A stretch of 64,000 bases of DNA from Gracilibacillus orientalis (lineage in GTDB: Bacteria > Bacillota > Bacilli > Bacillales > Amphibacillaceae): positions 152,221 to 216,220 of the forward strand of contig NZ_FOTR01000009.1 of assembly GCF_900114645.1 (NCBI RefSeq), read 5' to 3'. The notes beneath the pieces are model-generated. The model saw only the letters and a program-made list of their open reading frames with translations, was not told the origin of the DNA and did no database searches. Made by a program: the position numbers and the translations under genes. Shown one piece after another: positions 16,647 to 25,718 of this stretch. Positions within the stretch are counted from its first letter, which is position 1; each line of letters starts with the position of its first letter.

Positions 16647-17663
16647 CTATTCCGATAACTTATCGATCCAATCACCATATTGATCAGCATATTCATCATA
16701 AACAGGTTGAACAGCTTCTCGCCATTCTGACAAATCATCTACCTCTGTTAATTCAGCGCCACCTTCTATTACTGCTTCTTTAGCTTCTTCAGTTAATTCT
16801 GCCCATGCCTCACGTTGTACCTCGACTGATTCTAAGGCTGCTTCTCTAAATGCAGTTTGATCTTCTTCACTTAAAGTATCCCATACTTGTTGAGATGCGA
16901 TGAGTACTTCTGGTGTTCCTGAATAACCATTCACAGTATAATAGGGAGCTACTTCATAGTGATTAGTAGTATAGTAACTTGGAAAGTTATTCTCAGCACC
17001 GTCGATAACCCCTGTTTGTAATCCAGAGTATACTTCCTCATATGCCATTGGACTAGCTGATGCGCCTAATGCTTCCACCACTGAAATGGCTACATCAGAT
17101 TGTTGCACACGAATTTTTAAACCTTCTAAGTCTTCTGGTGTTTTCACAGGATGATCCGAGTTATAGAAAGCCCTTTCACCTGAATCATAAAAAGATAGGC
17201 CAACTAAGCTGGTACCCTCAAATGTTTGTAAAAGTTCTTGGCCAACTTCCCCATTTAGCTTTTGCCATTTTTCCTCTTCACTTTTAAATAGATAAGGCAT
17301 AGACAGCACCCCTATTTGATCATTGAATTGCGTAAGGGGAGTCGCATTTACACGCGCAAGATCAATAGAACCTAATTGTACTTGTTCAATTGAACTAACT
17401 TCATCCCCAAGCTGTCCACCTGCATAAACATCAATTTTATAACGTCCATCTGTCTTTTCTTCTACTAATCTAGCAAATTCTTTATCACCTATTGTAGTTG
17501 GATAATCTTCCGGTTGATTTTCCGCTAATCTTAAAGTCGTTGTCCCTTGATCTTCCTCACCTGAACTGTCAGTACTTGTGTTTGATGAGTCATCACTACA
17601 CGCTGCTAATAAAATGATAACGCTTAACATTGTTAAAAATAAAGATAATAATTTCTTGTTCAC
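16647..17663 (-). CDS. dctP: TRAP transporter substrate-binding lipoprotein
   Basis: 338 aa. Lipoprotein signal peptide with lipobox LLAAC (Cys22) and a Ser/Asp-rich linker, as expected for anchoring outside a Gram-positive membrane. The DctP fold is shown by GGQLGDEVSSIEQVQLGSID, SFYDSGERAFYNS, LKIRVQQSDV (the conserved arginine that usually holds a substrate carboxylate) and EEVYSGLQTGVIDGAENNF. First gene of the operon, with a strong promoter and operators upstream. Confidence 0.93.
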   Translation of the reverse strand: MNKKLLSLFLTMLSVIILLAACSDDSSNTSTDSSGEEDQGTTTLRLAENQPEDYPTTIGDKEFARLVEEKTDGRYKIDVYAGGQLGDEVSSIEQVQLGSIDLARVNATPLTQFNDQIGVLSMPYLFKSEEEKWQKLNGEVGQELLQTFEGTSLVGLSFYDSGERAFYNSDHPVKTPEDLEGLKIRVQQSDVAISVVEALGASASPMAYEEVYSGLQTGVIDGAENNFPSYYTTNHYEVAPYYTVNGYSGTPEVLIASQQVWDTLSEEDQTAFREAALESVEVQREAWAELTEEAKEAVIEGGAELTEVDDLSEWREAVQPVYDEYADQYGDWIDKLSE

Positions 17664-17706
17664 AAAAATCCCCTCTTTTCAAAGTTTTGATTAATTTTTC
17701 TAGCTG

Positions 17707-17730
17707 TTAGTTTGTTTGGTTAACAAATTA
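17707..17730. promoter_or_regulatory. XylR/ROK-type operator O1 before dctP
   Basis: TTAGTTTGTT, a 5-nt spacer, then AACAAATTA. This is close to the Bacillus XylR operator (TTAGTTTGTTTGG...AACAAACTAA). It lies just downstream of the predicted start site, a roadblock position. Confidence 0.65.
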
Positions 17731-17742
17731 TAATGTGAGGTT

Positions 17743-17771
17743 ATTATATATGATACCGCTTTCTTTTTCAA
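17743..17771 (-). promoter_or_regulatory. SigA promoter of dctPQM with embedded cre-like site
   Basis: TTGAAA (17771-17766), a 17-nt spacer and a perfect TATAAT (17748-17743). Within the spacer, 17751-17764 reads TGATACCGCTTTCT, 12 of 14 matches to the cre consensus, so CcpA could bind across the promoter. Confidence 0.75.
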
Positions 17772-17838
17772 GACCTAAATTAAGTAGTAAATTTACCTTA
17801 TACCCCCTGCTATAACAAGAATACATGCGAAATATATA

Positions 17839-17862
17839 TTAGTTTGTTTGGCATACAAAATA
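17839..17862. promoter_or_regulatory. XylR/ROK-type operator O2 before dctP
   Basis: Starts with the same 13 bases as O1 (TTAGTTTGTTTGG) and ends ATACAAAATA. It is 132 bp from O1, on the other side of the promoter, so the two could cooperate by DNA looping. Confidence 0.55.
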
Positions 17863-17920
17863 TTAACAGAAATAACTTAAAACCATTTTAAGTCGTAGTC
17901 TATAGTTTTCTGTGAACCAA

Positions 17921-17954
17921 AAGCCTCTCTTTCATATATATGAAAGAAAGGCTT
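17921..17954 (-). terminator. Terminator after the YhcR-type nuclease gene
   Basis: AAGCCTCTCTTTCAT with its near-perfect complement ATGAAAGAAAGGCTT, a 15-bp stem with one mismatch; T-run on the minus side. About 95 bp after the stop codon. Confidence 0.6.
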
Positions 17955-18001
17955 CAGTCCTTAAGATATTCCAATTTTGATTAATTGTTGATCGTGTATT
18001 T

Positions 18002-18054
18002 TCACGATGCTAATCGTCCGTAAAACCCCACCGATGGAAGTCTCACTTTATTTA
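18002..18054. repeat. Dispersed intergenic repeat C, copy 3 (inverted)
   Basis: On the minus strand: AATAAAGTGAGACTTCCATC, then GGTTTTACGGACGATTAGCA. It begins inside the stop codon region of the YhcR-type gene, so the element abuts that ORF exactly. Confidence 0.75.
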
Positions 18055-21000
18055 ACTATTTTTCTTCTTTGAATCATTATTCCAAAGCCGATTATCAATA
18101 CTACCAACCCGATCAGTAAGTAATTAAAGCTGGATGTAGCAGTATTTGGCAGTTCATTGTTTGATGATGTCTCAGAACCTTTTCCGTTCTCTTGCCCTTC
18201 CTCATCTTTGTTTTTGTCACTGTTGTTTGTTCCGTCTCCGCCTTCATCAGCATTTTCCTCTTCATCACTAGAGTTTCCATCACTGTTGTCGGTGTCAGTT
18301 TCTTTTGAATTACCGTCATCGTTATTTGGTTCACCGTCTTCATTGTTTCCATCGGTATTATCTGAATCTTCATCGCTACCTGGATCATCTCCAGGGTTAC
18401 TGTCATCATTAGCTGGTTCAGCTTCCAATACCGTAAAAGTGGAAAAGTGATTAGTTGTTACCGTTACAATACCATCTTGATACTCACCGCCAACTTCTTC
18501 CCATTTACCAGTTTCTTCATTTAAATAGAACACCTTTAGAAGATCAGGATTTTCAATATTTTCATCATGGATGTTAAAGGCTAATCGTACACCCTCTGTT
18601 TCAGAAAAATCACTTACTACATTTTCACCTTCCATAATAGTGAAATCATAAACAGCACTTTTTGCACCTTCTACATCTGAAAGTTTTTCAATAATGATAG
18701 TTGTATCTTGTTCATCGTTAAAGACTGCTGCTGGAAAATCTAGATTAACATCATTTTTTTTTACAGATAGTGCTGCATTCTTATTCTTCAGTTTTGCTAA
18801 TTGTGAACAGGTCAATGAAATTTCTAATGGTTGGCTTTCATCAATATTTTCTACTTTAGTAAAGTCAATCATAACCTTACCGTTTGCAGCCGCCTGATCA
18901 AAAATGACATCTTTTACTTTTGCCTTATTCCCTACAACTTCTGGTAATGTTACTTTCGGTACAGCAGAGATACGACCTTCTGAACCGTATACCAATGGGT
19001 TATCTTCTGTAGTTTCTAATGAACTAATATAGTTCTCAAGTGCTTCCACATCAACTGGTCCTTCTTCTTGCTCAGAATCAATCGATGCAAATACGCCACT
19101 GGAAGCTAAATAGTTATTCGTTGTTAACGTATAGGTATCTTTCTTTTTAACTTTCTTACCATTTGGAAGTGTTATCGATATCACCTTTTGTGCCGCTTTA
19201 TTATAGCGATAATGGAATCCAGCTACACTATAATCTGAGCCGTTTTGAGAAAGCTGAGCATTTAAAATCTCTTCTAATTCAGCTCCTGTCACTTCCATCT
19301 TCACCAAAGTGTTACCATGGGTCAGTATCTGCTCTAATGATGATGTAGTAATCTCTCCTGCTAACAATGATGAACCGATTCCGCCACCATTGGTTACAGC
19401 AAAATCACTGTCCATTTCAAATTTCATACTGTCAGTAATTAAATTACCTAAGCCATGATCTATACCATTTGTATAATCTCCTACTAAATCTTGTGCATTA
19501 TAACCGACCATATAACTTTCATCGTCTATGTCCGGTATTTCATCTGTTTGTGCGATACGTCCTTCAGGTCCAATTTCTAATGGGTTATCTTCCGTTGTAT
19601 CTAGATACTTCATGTAGTCTACTGCAGCATCGACATCAACTGGACCCATTACTGGATTCTTACCAAGATTGCTAATTGGGCCATCCTGTGTACCAATATA
19701 ATTGTTCGTTGCTAATACATACGTTTCTTCGGGATCAATCGGAGTTCCATCAGGTAAAGTAATATCTACTACATGCTGATAATCGTGATTATAGGTGTAA
19801 TGTAACCCAGACACACTATAATCTGAACCGTATCCTGATAAATTGTCATTTAAAATAGGAATTAAATCTTTCCCTTTGATTTCCACTGACATTACGCTAT
19901 TAGCAAAAGGTAAAATATTAAATATTTCCCCCCATGTAATTGGACCAGTGGTTAAAGAATCGCGAATACCACCACCATTGTGCATCGCAAAATCAGCATC
20001 CATGACCCACTTCATACCATCCGTAATTAAATTACCTAAACCATGATCGCCATCATTGGTATATTGGCCTGTTAATTCTTGTGCATTATAACCGATCTCT
20101 TCATTAACAATTGATTCGATTTCTGACTCATACTTGTTAAGAATACTTTCAACTGCTGGTTCTGCTTCGTAATCATCTTGCTTTACAAACACAACTTCTG
20201 ATTCTGCATCAATAATATCATTTGTCTCACGGTCAATTTGAATATCCACATCTGCAAAAGCTTTTCCATATTCAGATGCTTGAATAATCAACTTATTATC
20301 CACCACCGTATCCACTACCTGGTGGTTATGTGCTGCAAAAATAATATCTACCGCATCATCTACATTATTAGCCATATCTGCTGCCGCTCCTGTAGCAGAT
20401 GATTCAGATTCTGTTGCCGGCATATGCGCCAGAACAATAATTGCTTCAACACCTTGCGCCTGTAATTCTTCGGTAGCATCATTAACCGCTTCTGTTTCAT
20501 CAGTAAATGCCACATTTTCAAGAGAAGATGGCATAACCATGTTCATTGTTTCTTGTGTGTTGACACCGATAAAACCAATCTCTACACCATCGACTTCTTG
20601 AATAGCATATGGCGGTAAATAGGTTTCACCTGTATCTTCCTGAATACAGTTGGCACAAAGAACGTCAAAGTTCATTCCTTCGTATCCCTCTGTACCAAGT
20701 CCTTCCGGATGATCGCCGCCATCAACCATACGTTTTAATTCGGCTAAACCTTCATCAAATTCATGGTTTCCTACTGTTCCTACATCAAAGCCCATTTCAT
20801 TCATTATTTCAACGGTCGGCTCATCCTGAAGTAATCCGGAAATTGGTGAACTTCCACCAATCATATCACCAGCATGAACAAGTAATGTGTTCTCATTTTC
20901 TTGTTCACGTTCTTTAATAGCTTGCGCTGTATAATCCATACGGCCATAAACAGCTTCTTCACCATCTACATCCAATGAATATTCCTGATCAATCTTACCA

Positions 21001-22727
21001 TGTAAGTCATTCATGCTTAATATTTGTACTTCTAGCAGCTCATCAGATGGTTCTTCCGCCTCTACTGCTGCTGTGTAACCTTGTGTCTCTGCTTCTTCCA
21101 CACTTGCAAAGAAGATACGTTTTTCCACAGGAACTTCTTCGTATGCCGTTGGTTCTACATACTCTTTTGTATCTGAATTACCTACATAACGGTGGAAATC
21201 GCCACCTTCTGTAATCGCACGGTATGCAAAGGGTAACTCGGTCAACGGGTTGGCTGGATTCCAAATACCTAATTCATTATCAATCGCTTCTTTGACAGTA
21301 TCTTGATACGTTTGATATGTCGTTTCATCACCAATAGGCCAGATAAAGTAGGTACTCGCGTAACCTTCTTCAACCATTTGCATATTGGTATTAATACCAT
21401 CTTCATTAATAACTTCTGCTAGTAATCTACCATATTGATCAGTTGGTTCTTCACCAATTTTCAATGTTACTTCTGAACCTTCTGGTAACAATTCTTTCAA
21501 ACGGTCTGTTGCATATTGGCCATGTTCTTTTTGATTCGCCTCATCTGCACCATTTGCTCCAGATACACTTGTTTCAGGTGTGTCGATGTTAAGAAAACGT
21601 ACTCGATCCGCCCCTAAAACTGGTGTCGTTAATCGAATCGTGTCTCCATCAGAAACATATTCAACAGTTGAAGTATATTCGCCACCCGCATCTGGTGCCT
21701 CTGGCTGCTCTTCTGCTAATGATAGATCACTAGCTTTTCGCGGCAAAATTTGATAGCTATTGTATTGACTTAAAACAGCTGTAATATCATACCAATTTCC
21801 TTCTTCTAATGTCGTGACATCTAATGTTCCTTCCATTACTCTTAATGTCGTACTATTAAAATCACTGTCTAGTAAAGAAATGTTATAGCCGCCACCAGCA
21901 GGATCAGACGGAATGCTTTGAATGTATCCTGAAACAGAAACTAGTTGGCCTTCTAACGGCTCAGCTGCTGCTTCATCATTTAAGTCTGCTAGCGTGATAG
22001 CTGTTGGGAATGGTAATGCTTCACCACTTGCTAGAACTTCCATATCATTTGGTATAATCTCTATTAATCCATTATAAACATCTATTTCACCTGTTACTTT
22101 GACACGATCCCCTTCATTAAGTGTCGGGAAAGCAGTTTCATCAAAAGCAAAAAGGTTAATACCTGCTGTTTCATCTTGTATATAAGTGGATAATTGGTCA
22201 CTATTTGGATCTGATAGATTACTAGACGTTACCACTCCTTCAATGGTTACGACACTGCCTGTTGTTTGCTGGCGAGCATCTTCTATCGCCAGTTCACTCG
22301 GATCTTCATCCTCTATTACGTCACCATCCACAAACTCAATACTTGTTACAGATTCAATGGATTCCTGATTAGAGTAGACATCCCTTGTTCCTGTTACGAT
22401 AATTTTTTGTCCTAATGCTGCTTCATTTAACTCTGGACTAAATTGATCTCGTTGATCTGTTTCTAACTTTACAATCAGAGACGTTGCATCCTGATTATTT
22501 TCTTCCGCTACTTTAATTGCATACTGACTATTAAAAGGGGCAACGATATACCCTTCCATTATTACTTCTGTATCATGACTTTCTGACAAAGCCTCCGTTA
22601 CAGAAAGTGCCTCTGTCTCTTGTGCATTCACTTCTACTAATGGTACAAATGCACTGGATAGCTGAGTAAAAACAAGTAAAAATGCTAAGAACAAACTCGT
22701 TATTTTTATTCTTGAATGCTCATTCAT
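18048..22727 (-). CDS. yhcR: Wall-anchored multidomain nuclease / 5'-nucleotidase (YhcR type, LPXTG)
   Basis: 1559 aa, longer than B. subtilis YhcR (about 1217). Order: signal peptide (1-36); two or three OB-fold/YhcR domains (about 40-345); a thermonuclease domain (about 353-510) with DGDTIRL, RFLNIDTPETS and DQYGRLLAEV; metallophosphatase (about 568-850) with MNDLHG, HAGDMIGGS, GNHEFDEG and AHNHQ; a 5'-nucleotidase C-domain (about 878-1050) with NGGGIRDSL; a second such domain (about 1077-1245) with NGGGIGSSL; a beta domain; an Asp/Asn/Gly-rich spacer; LPNTA near 1527, a membrane helix and KRRK-type tail. It should degrade extracellular DNA/RNA to nucleosides and phosphate at the wall. ATG at 22727 follows AGGAGG. 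A PhoP box upstream fits phosphate scavenging. Confidence 0.93.
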   Translation of the reverse strand: MNEHSRIKITSLFLAFLLVFTQLSSAFVPLVEVNAQETEALSVTEALSESHDTEVIMEGYIVAPFNSQYAIKVAEENNQDATSLIVKLETDQRDQFSPELNEAALGQKIIVTGTRDVYSNQESIESVTSIEFVDGDVIEDEDPSELAIEDARQQTTGSVVTIEGVVTSSNLSDPNSDQLSTYIQDETAGINLFAFDETAFPTLNEGDRVKVTGEIDVYNGLIEIIPNDMEVLASGEALPFPTAITLADLNDEAAAEPLEGQLVSVSGYIQSIPSDPAGGGYNISLLDSDFNSTTLRVMEGTLDVTTLEEGNWYDITAVLSQYNSYQILPRKASDLSLAEEQPEAPDAGGEYTSTVEYVSDGDTIRLTTPVLGADRVRFLNIDTPETSVSGANGADEANQKEHGQYATDRLKELLPEGSEVTLKIGEEPTDQYGRLLAEVINEDGINTNMQMVEEGYASTYFIWPIGDETTYQTYQDTVKEAIDNELGIWNPANPLTELPFAYRAITEGGDFHRYVGNSDTKEYVEPTAYEEVPVEKRIFFASVEEAETQGYTAAVEAEEPSDELLEVQILSMNDLHGKIDQEYSLDVDGEEAVYGRMDYTAQAIKEREQENENTLLVHAGDMIGGSSPISGLLQDEPTVEIMNEMGFDVGTVGNHEFDEGLAELKRMVDGGDHPEGLGTEGYEGMNFDVLCANCIQEDTGETYLPPYAIQEVDGVEIGFIGVNTQETMNMVMPSSLENVAFTDETEAVNDATEELQAQGVEAIIVLAHMPATESESSATGAAADMANNVDDAVDIIFAAHNHQVVDTVVDNKLIIQASEYGKAFADVDIQIDRETNDIIDAESEVVFVKQDDYEAEPAVESILNKYESEIESIVNEEIGYNAQELTGQYTNDGDHGLGNLITDGMKWVMDADFAMHNGGGIRDSLTTGPITWGEIFNILPFANSVMSVEIKGKDLIPILNDNLSGYGSDYSVSGLHYTYNHDYQHVVDITLPDGTPIDPEETYVLATNNYIGTQDGPISNLGKNPVMGPVDVDAAVDYMKYLDTTEDNPLEIGPEGRIAQTDEIPDIDDESYMVGYNAQDLVGDYTNGIDHGLGNLITDSMKFEMDSDFAVTNGGGIGSSLLAGEITTSSLEQILTHGNTLVKMEVTGAELEEILNAQLSQNGSDYSVAGFHYRYNKAAQKVISITLPNGKKVKKKDTYTLTTNNYLASSGVFASIDSEQEEGPVDVEALENYISSLETTEDNPLVYGSEGRISAVPKVTLPEVVGNKAKVKDVIFDQAAANGKVMIDFTKVENIDESQPLEISLTCSQLAKLKNKNAALSVKKNDVNLDFPAAVFNDEQDTTIIIEKLSDVEGAKSAVYDFTIMEGENVVSDFSETEGVRLAFNIHDENIENPDLLKVFYLNEETGKWEEVGGEYQDGIVTVTTNHFSTFTVLEAEPANDDSNPGDDPGSDEDSDNTDGNNEDGEPNNDDGNSKETDTDNSDGNSSDEEENADEGGDGTNNSDKNKDEEGQENGKGSETSSNNELPNTATSSFNYLLIGLVVLIIGFGIMIQRRKIVK

Positions 22728-22794
22728 CAATTTTCCTCCTCTATTAGATTATGTATCTCACCTACTTAATTCTAACAATTGAAAATATGAATTA

Positions 22795-22832
22795 ATTAAA
22801 CTCACGGTAAAGTCTGTGTTAACTTTTGTAAA
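22795..22832 (-). promoter_or_regulatory. PhoP box before the YhcR-type gene
   Basis: On the minus strand TTTACA (22832), TTAACA (22822), TTTACC (22811) and TTTAAT (22800) are spaced 10, 11 and 11 bp, as in PhoP sites. A CATATT/TATTTT -10 candidate lies a few bases downstream (22789-22782). Enzyme function and site agree. Confidence 0.6.
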
Positions 22833-22974
22833 TTCATGAATAAAGCGAGACCTTAACGGGAATATCTTCGTCTCTTATTGATTTTTAGTATGAGTTTTTG
22901 CTATATACTTCCTTGATTCTTCGAAGTTTTGAAATGGTGTTATTCACCGAGATAAATTATTTACATTGTTATTC

Positions 22975-23003
22975 TTGTATCTCTGACTAAAATCACGTAC
23001 AAT
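22975..23003 (+). promoter_or_regulatory. SigA promoter of galK
   Basis: TTGTAT (22975-22980), a 17-nt spacer and TACAAT (22998-23003), about 50 bp before the galK ribosome site. The rest of the gap back to 22728 holds the YhcR-type promoter region. Confidence 0.7.
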
Positions 23004-23061
23004 ATAGTTAATAAATTAATTTAATTAAGTCGACAAAATATTTCAAAGGGTGATAAATAAA

Positions 23062-24225
23062 ATGAATTTAGTCGAAAAGTTCCAGGATATTTTCCAAACA
23101 AATGAACAACCCAGAACATTTTTTGCACCAGGCAGAATTAACTTGATAGGTGAACACACAGATTATAATGGCGGGCATGTCTTCCCTGCTGCTATTTCCT
23201 TCGGTACGTATGCATTAGCAATACCGAGACAAGATAAAACGTTACGTCTCTATTCAGATAACTTCCCTGATAAGGGGATAAAGGAAGTGTCACTTGATGA
23301 CCTTGCTTACAAAAAAGAAGACGATTGGACGAATTTCCCCAAAGGAATGATTCTTTACTTTCAGGAAGAAGGATTTAACATTGATACAGGGTTTGATGTA
23401 TTATTTTATGGAAATATTCCAAACGGTGCTGGTCTTTCCTCTTCCGCTTCGATTGAACTTGTAACCGGTGTATTATTAGAAAATATTTATCGGCTGGATA
23501 TAGACCGTATTCGCATGGTCCAAATCGGGCAAAAAGTAGAAAACGATTATATCGGTGTCAACAGTGGTATTATGGATCAATTTGCAATTGGTATGGGAAA
23601 AGAAGATCACGCCATGTTATTAGACTGTGATACATTACATTATGAATATGCACCAATAAAATTGGAAAATCATGATATCATTATTATCAACACGAACAAA
23701 AGACGAGAATTGGCGGATTCAAAATATAATGAACGTCGCAATCAATGTGAAGCGGCACTAGCCGACTTGCAAAAAGAGCTTCATATTAGCAACCTTGGCG
23801 AGTTAACACCGAAGCAATTCGAGGAAAATCGTTCATTGATTAGAGATGAATCGAATCAAAAACGTGCCAAACATGCCGTATACGAAAATGCCAGAACCAT
23901 CGATGCATTGAAAAAATTAAAAGCTGGTGAGCTAAAAACATTTGGTGAGTTAGTGAATCAATCCCATATTTCATTACGGGATGACTATGAAGTTACAGGT
24001 ATAGAACTCGATACTATTGCAGAAACAGCCTGGCAACAAAAAGGAGTCCTTGGTGCCCGCATGACAGGTGCTGGATTTGGTGGATGTGCGATAGCTATCG
24101 TAGAAAAATCTGAAGTAGAACCTGTAAAAGCAGCAATTGACAAAGCCTATCAGGAAAAAGTAGGCTATGCGCCAACCTTTTATGTAGCAGCCATCGGAGA
24201 CGGAGCCAAGGAAATTACACTTTAG
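23062..24225 (+). CDS. galK: Galactokinase
   Basis: 387 aa GHMP kinase. Phosphorylates galactose to galactose 1-phosphate. Signatures in order: galactokinase motif GRINLIGEHTDYNGGHVFP (about 24-42), ATP loop GAGLSSSASIELVTG, and C-terminal MTGAGFGGCAIAIV. A GTG 12 bp upstream opens the frame but forms part of the AAAGGGTG ribosome site, so the ATG at 23062 is chosen. First of the Leloir genes; a repeat B copy separates it from galE-galT-galM, so the four may form two transcripts. Confidence 0.96.
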   Translation: MNLVEKFQDIFQTNEQPRTFFAPGRINLIGEHTDYNGGHVFPAAISFGTYALAIPRQDKTLRLYSDNFPDKGIKEVSLDDLAYKKEDDWTNFPKGMILYFQEEGFNIDTGFDVLFYGNIPNGAGLSSSASIELVTGVLLENIYRLDIDRIRMVQIGQKVENDYIGVNSGIMDQFAIGMGKEDHAMLLDCDTLHYEYAPIKLENHDIIIINTNKRRELADSKYNERRNQCEAALADLQKELHISNLGELTPKQFEENRSLIRDESNQKRAKHAVYENARTIDALKKLKAGELKTFGELVNQSHISLRDDYEVTGIELDTIAETAWQQKGVLGARMTGAGFGGCAIAIVEKSEVEPVKAAIDKAYQEKVGYAPTFYVAAIGDGAKEITL

Positions 24226-24284
24226 GCTTAACCCACCCTTCTTACTGGTAGATACAAACTGCGAACTAAGTATAGCTTCCTCCC

Positions 24285-24660
24285 ATTCTGATTAATGATG
24301 AGTGTTTGGAAATGCTCCGGCAGAATACTGCGCTTAATTTAGTGTTGTGATTATTGAAAGAACAGAACCCATGGATATGTATTCTTTTTATTTCCTGTCA
24401 CTTTATCAGAACACTATTCTGAACTGCGGAAAAATGCGACACTCCTGAAGGAACTTAAGCGATGAAGATACACTTGTAAAGTGCTTTTTCTTTACCAAGT
24501 TAGCTCAAAGCCTGAGCCCCGGCATAGAAAACACTAAGAAAGCGATTTTTGTTTGAGTAGATGTTGCACTTGTACCCTTGGGTGAAAGGGGGTATTTTTC
24601 CGCAGTGACGATCAAGCACTCATCAATAAAAGAATGGATGAAAGCAAGTCTAAAAAGTAT
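24285..24660. repeat. Dispersed palindromic repeat B, copy 2 (inverted)
   Basis: The core at 24424-24606 runs CTGCGGAAAAA to TTTTTCCGCAG with an ACACTCCTGAAGG arm and a CTTTACCAAGTTAGCTCAAAGCC segment matching copy 1 in inverse orientation. The left flank (TAAAGTGACAGG side, 24380-24415) matches the right flank of copies 1 and 3 inverted. The right half is diverged. It fills the 498-bp gap between galK and galE; I see no gene or terminator there. Confidence 0.7.
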
Positions 24661-24723
24661 AATTTCATAGTTTATGTTTTTGGTGAATGGTTACTATTTT
24701 AAAATTAGAAAGGATGATGACAA

Positions 24724-25716
24724 ATGCGTGTGTTAGTTTTAGGTGGAGCAGGATATATTGGTTCGCACGCCGTATATCAATTAATTGATCAAGGGTATGA
24801 GGTAGTGGTGATTGATAACTTGTTAACAGGCCACAGTGGAGCGGTTCATCCTGACGCTACTTTTTATAATGGTGATATTCGTGATATTGAATTCTTGCGT
24901 GAAGTATTTACACACGAAAAAATCGATGGAGCACTCCATTTTTCAGCGAACTCTTTAGTAGGAGAATCTATGGAGGATCCACTAAAATATTTCGATAACA
25001 ATGTTTACGGTACCCAGGTATTACTACAGGCAATGACAGAATTCGATATCAAACATATTGTCTTCTCTTCCACCGCCGCAACATACGGGGAACCTGAGCA
25101 AGTTCCAATTACAGAAACAATGGTAACAAACCCTACAAATACGTATGGAGAAACAAAATTAACGATGGAAAAAATGATGAAATGGACCCAAGCAGCACAC
25201 GATATCCGTTTTGTATCACTTCGTTACTTTAATGTTGCCGGCGCTCGCAGTACAGGAGAAATTGGTGAAGACCACCGCCCTGAAACACACTTGATCCCCA
25301 TTGTCTTACAAGTAGCATTAGACCAAAGAGATCACATTTCTATCTTCGGTGAGGACTACGATACACCGGATGGTACATGTATTCGCGACTACATTCATGT
25401 CGAAGATTTAATAGATGCTCACATATTGGCACTTAAATATTTAAAAGAAGGTGGAGATAGTAATGTCTTTAACCTTGGAAGCAGTCAAGGCTTCTCTGTA
25501 AAAGAGATCATTGATGCATCACGAAAAGTAACAGATCATCCGATTCCGGCAGAAGTTGCACCGAGAAGAGCTGGCGATCCTAGTACGTTAATTGCCGCAT
25601 CAGATAAAGCCAAACGTATTCTTGGCTGGAACCCAACAAGAACAGATATTGATCGCATCATAACCGACGCGTGGAATTGGCATCAAGCGAACCCAACAGG
25701 CTACAAGGAGGATTAA
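24724..25716 (+). CDS. galE: UDP-glucose 4-epimerase
   Basis: 330 aa short-chain dehydrogenase-type epimerase that interconverts UDP-galactose and UDP-glucose. NAD-binding GGAGYIGSHAVYQL at the N-terminus, catalytic Ser in SSTAATYG and the YxxxK pair in TYGETKLTMEK, then RYFNVAGA and a C-terminal LGWNPTRTDID typical of GalE. AAAGGATGATGACAA precedes the ATG. galT starts 2 nt after its stop, so these two are coupled. Confidence 0.96.
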   Translation: MRVLVLGGAGYIGSHAVYQLIDQGYEVVVIDNLLTGHSGAVHPDATFYNGDIRDIEFLREVFTHEKIDGALHFSANSLVGESMEDPLKYFDNNVYGTQVLLQAMTEFDIKHIVFSSTAATYGEPEQVPITETMVTNPTNTYGETKLTMEKMMKWTQAAHDIRFVSLRYFNVAGARSTGEIGEDHRPETHLIPIVLQVALDQRDHISIFGEDYDTPDGTCIRDYIHVEDLIDAHILALKYLKEGGDSNVFNLGSSQGFSVKEIIDASRKVTDHPIPAEVAPRRAGDPSTLIAASDKAKRILGWNPTRTDIDRIITDAWNWHQANPTGYKED

Positions 25717-25718
25717 TC

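Noticed and set aside
18113..18450. Frames on either strand across the Asp/Asn-rich tail of the wall nuclease
   Set aside because: Low-complexity shadows of the spacer-encoding repeats; no start signals.
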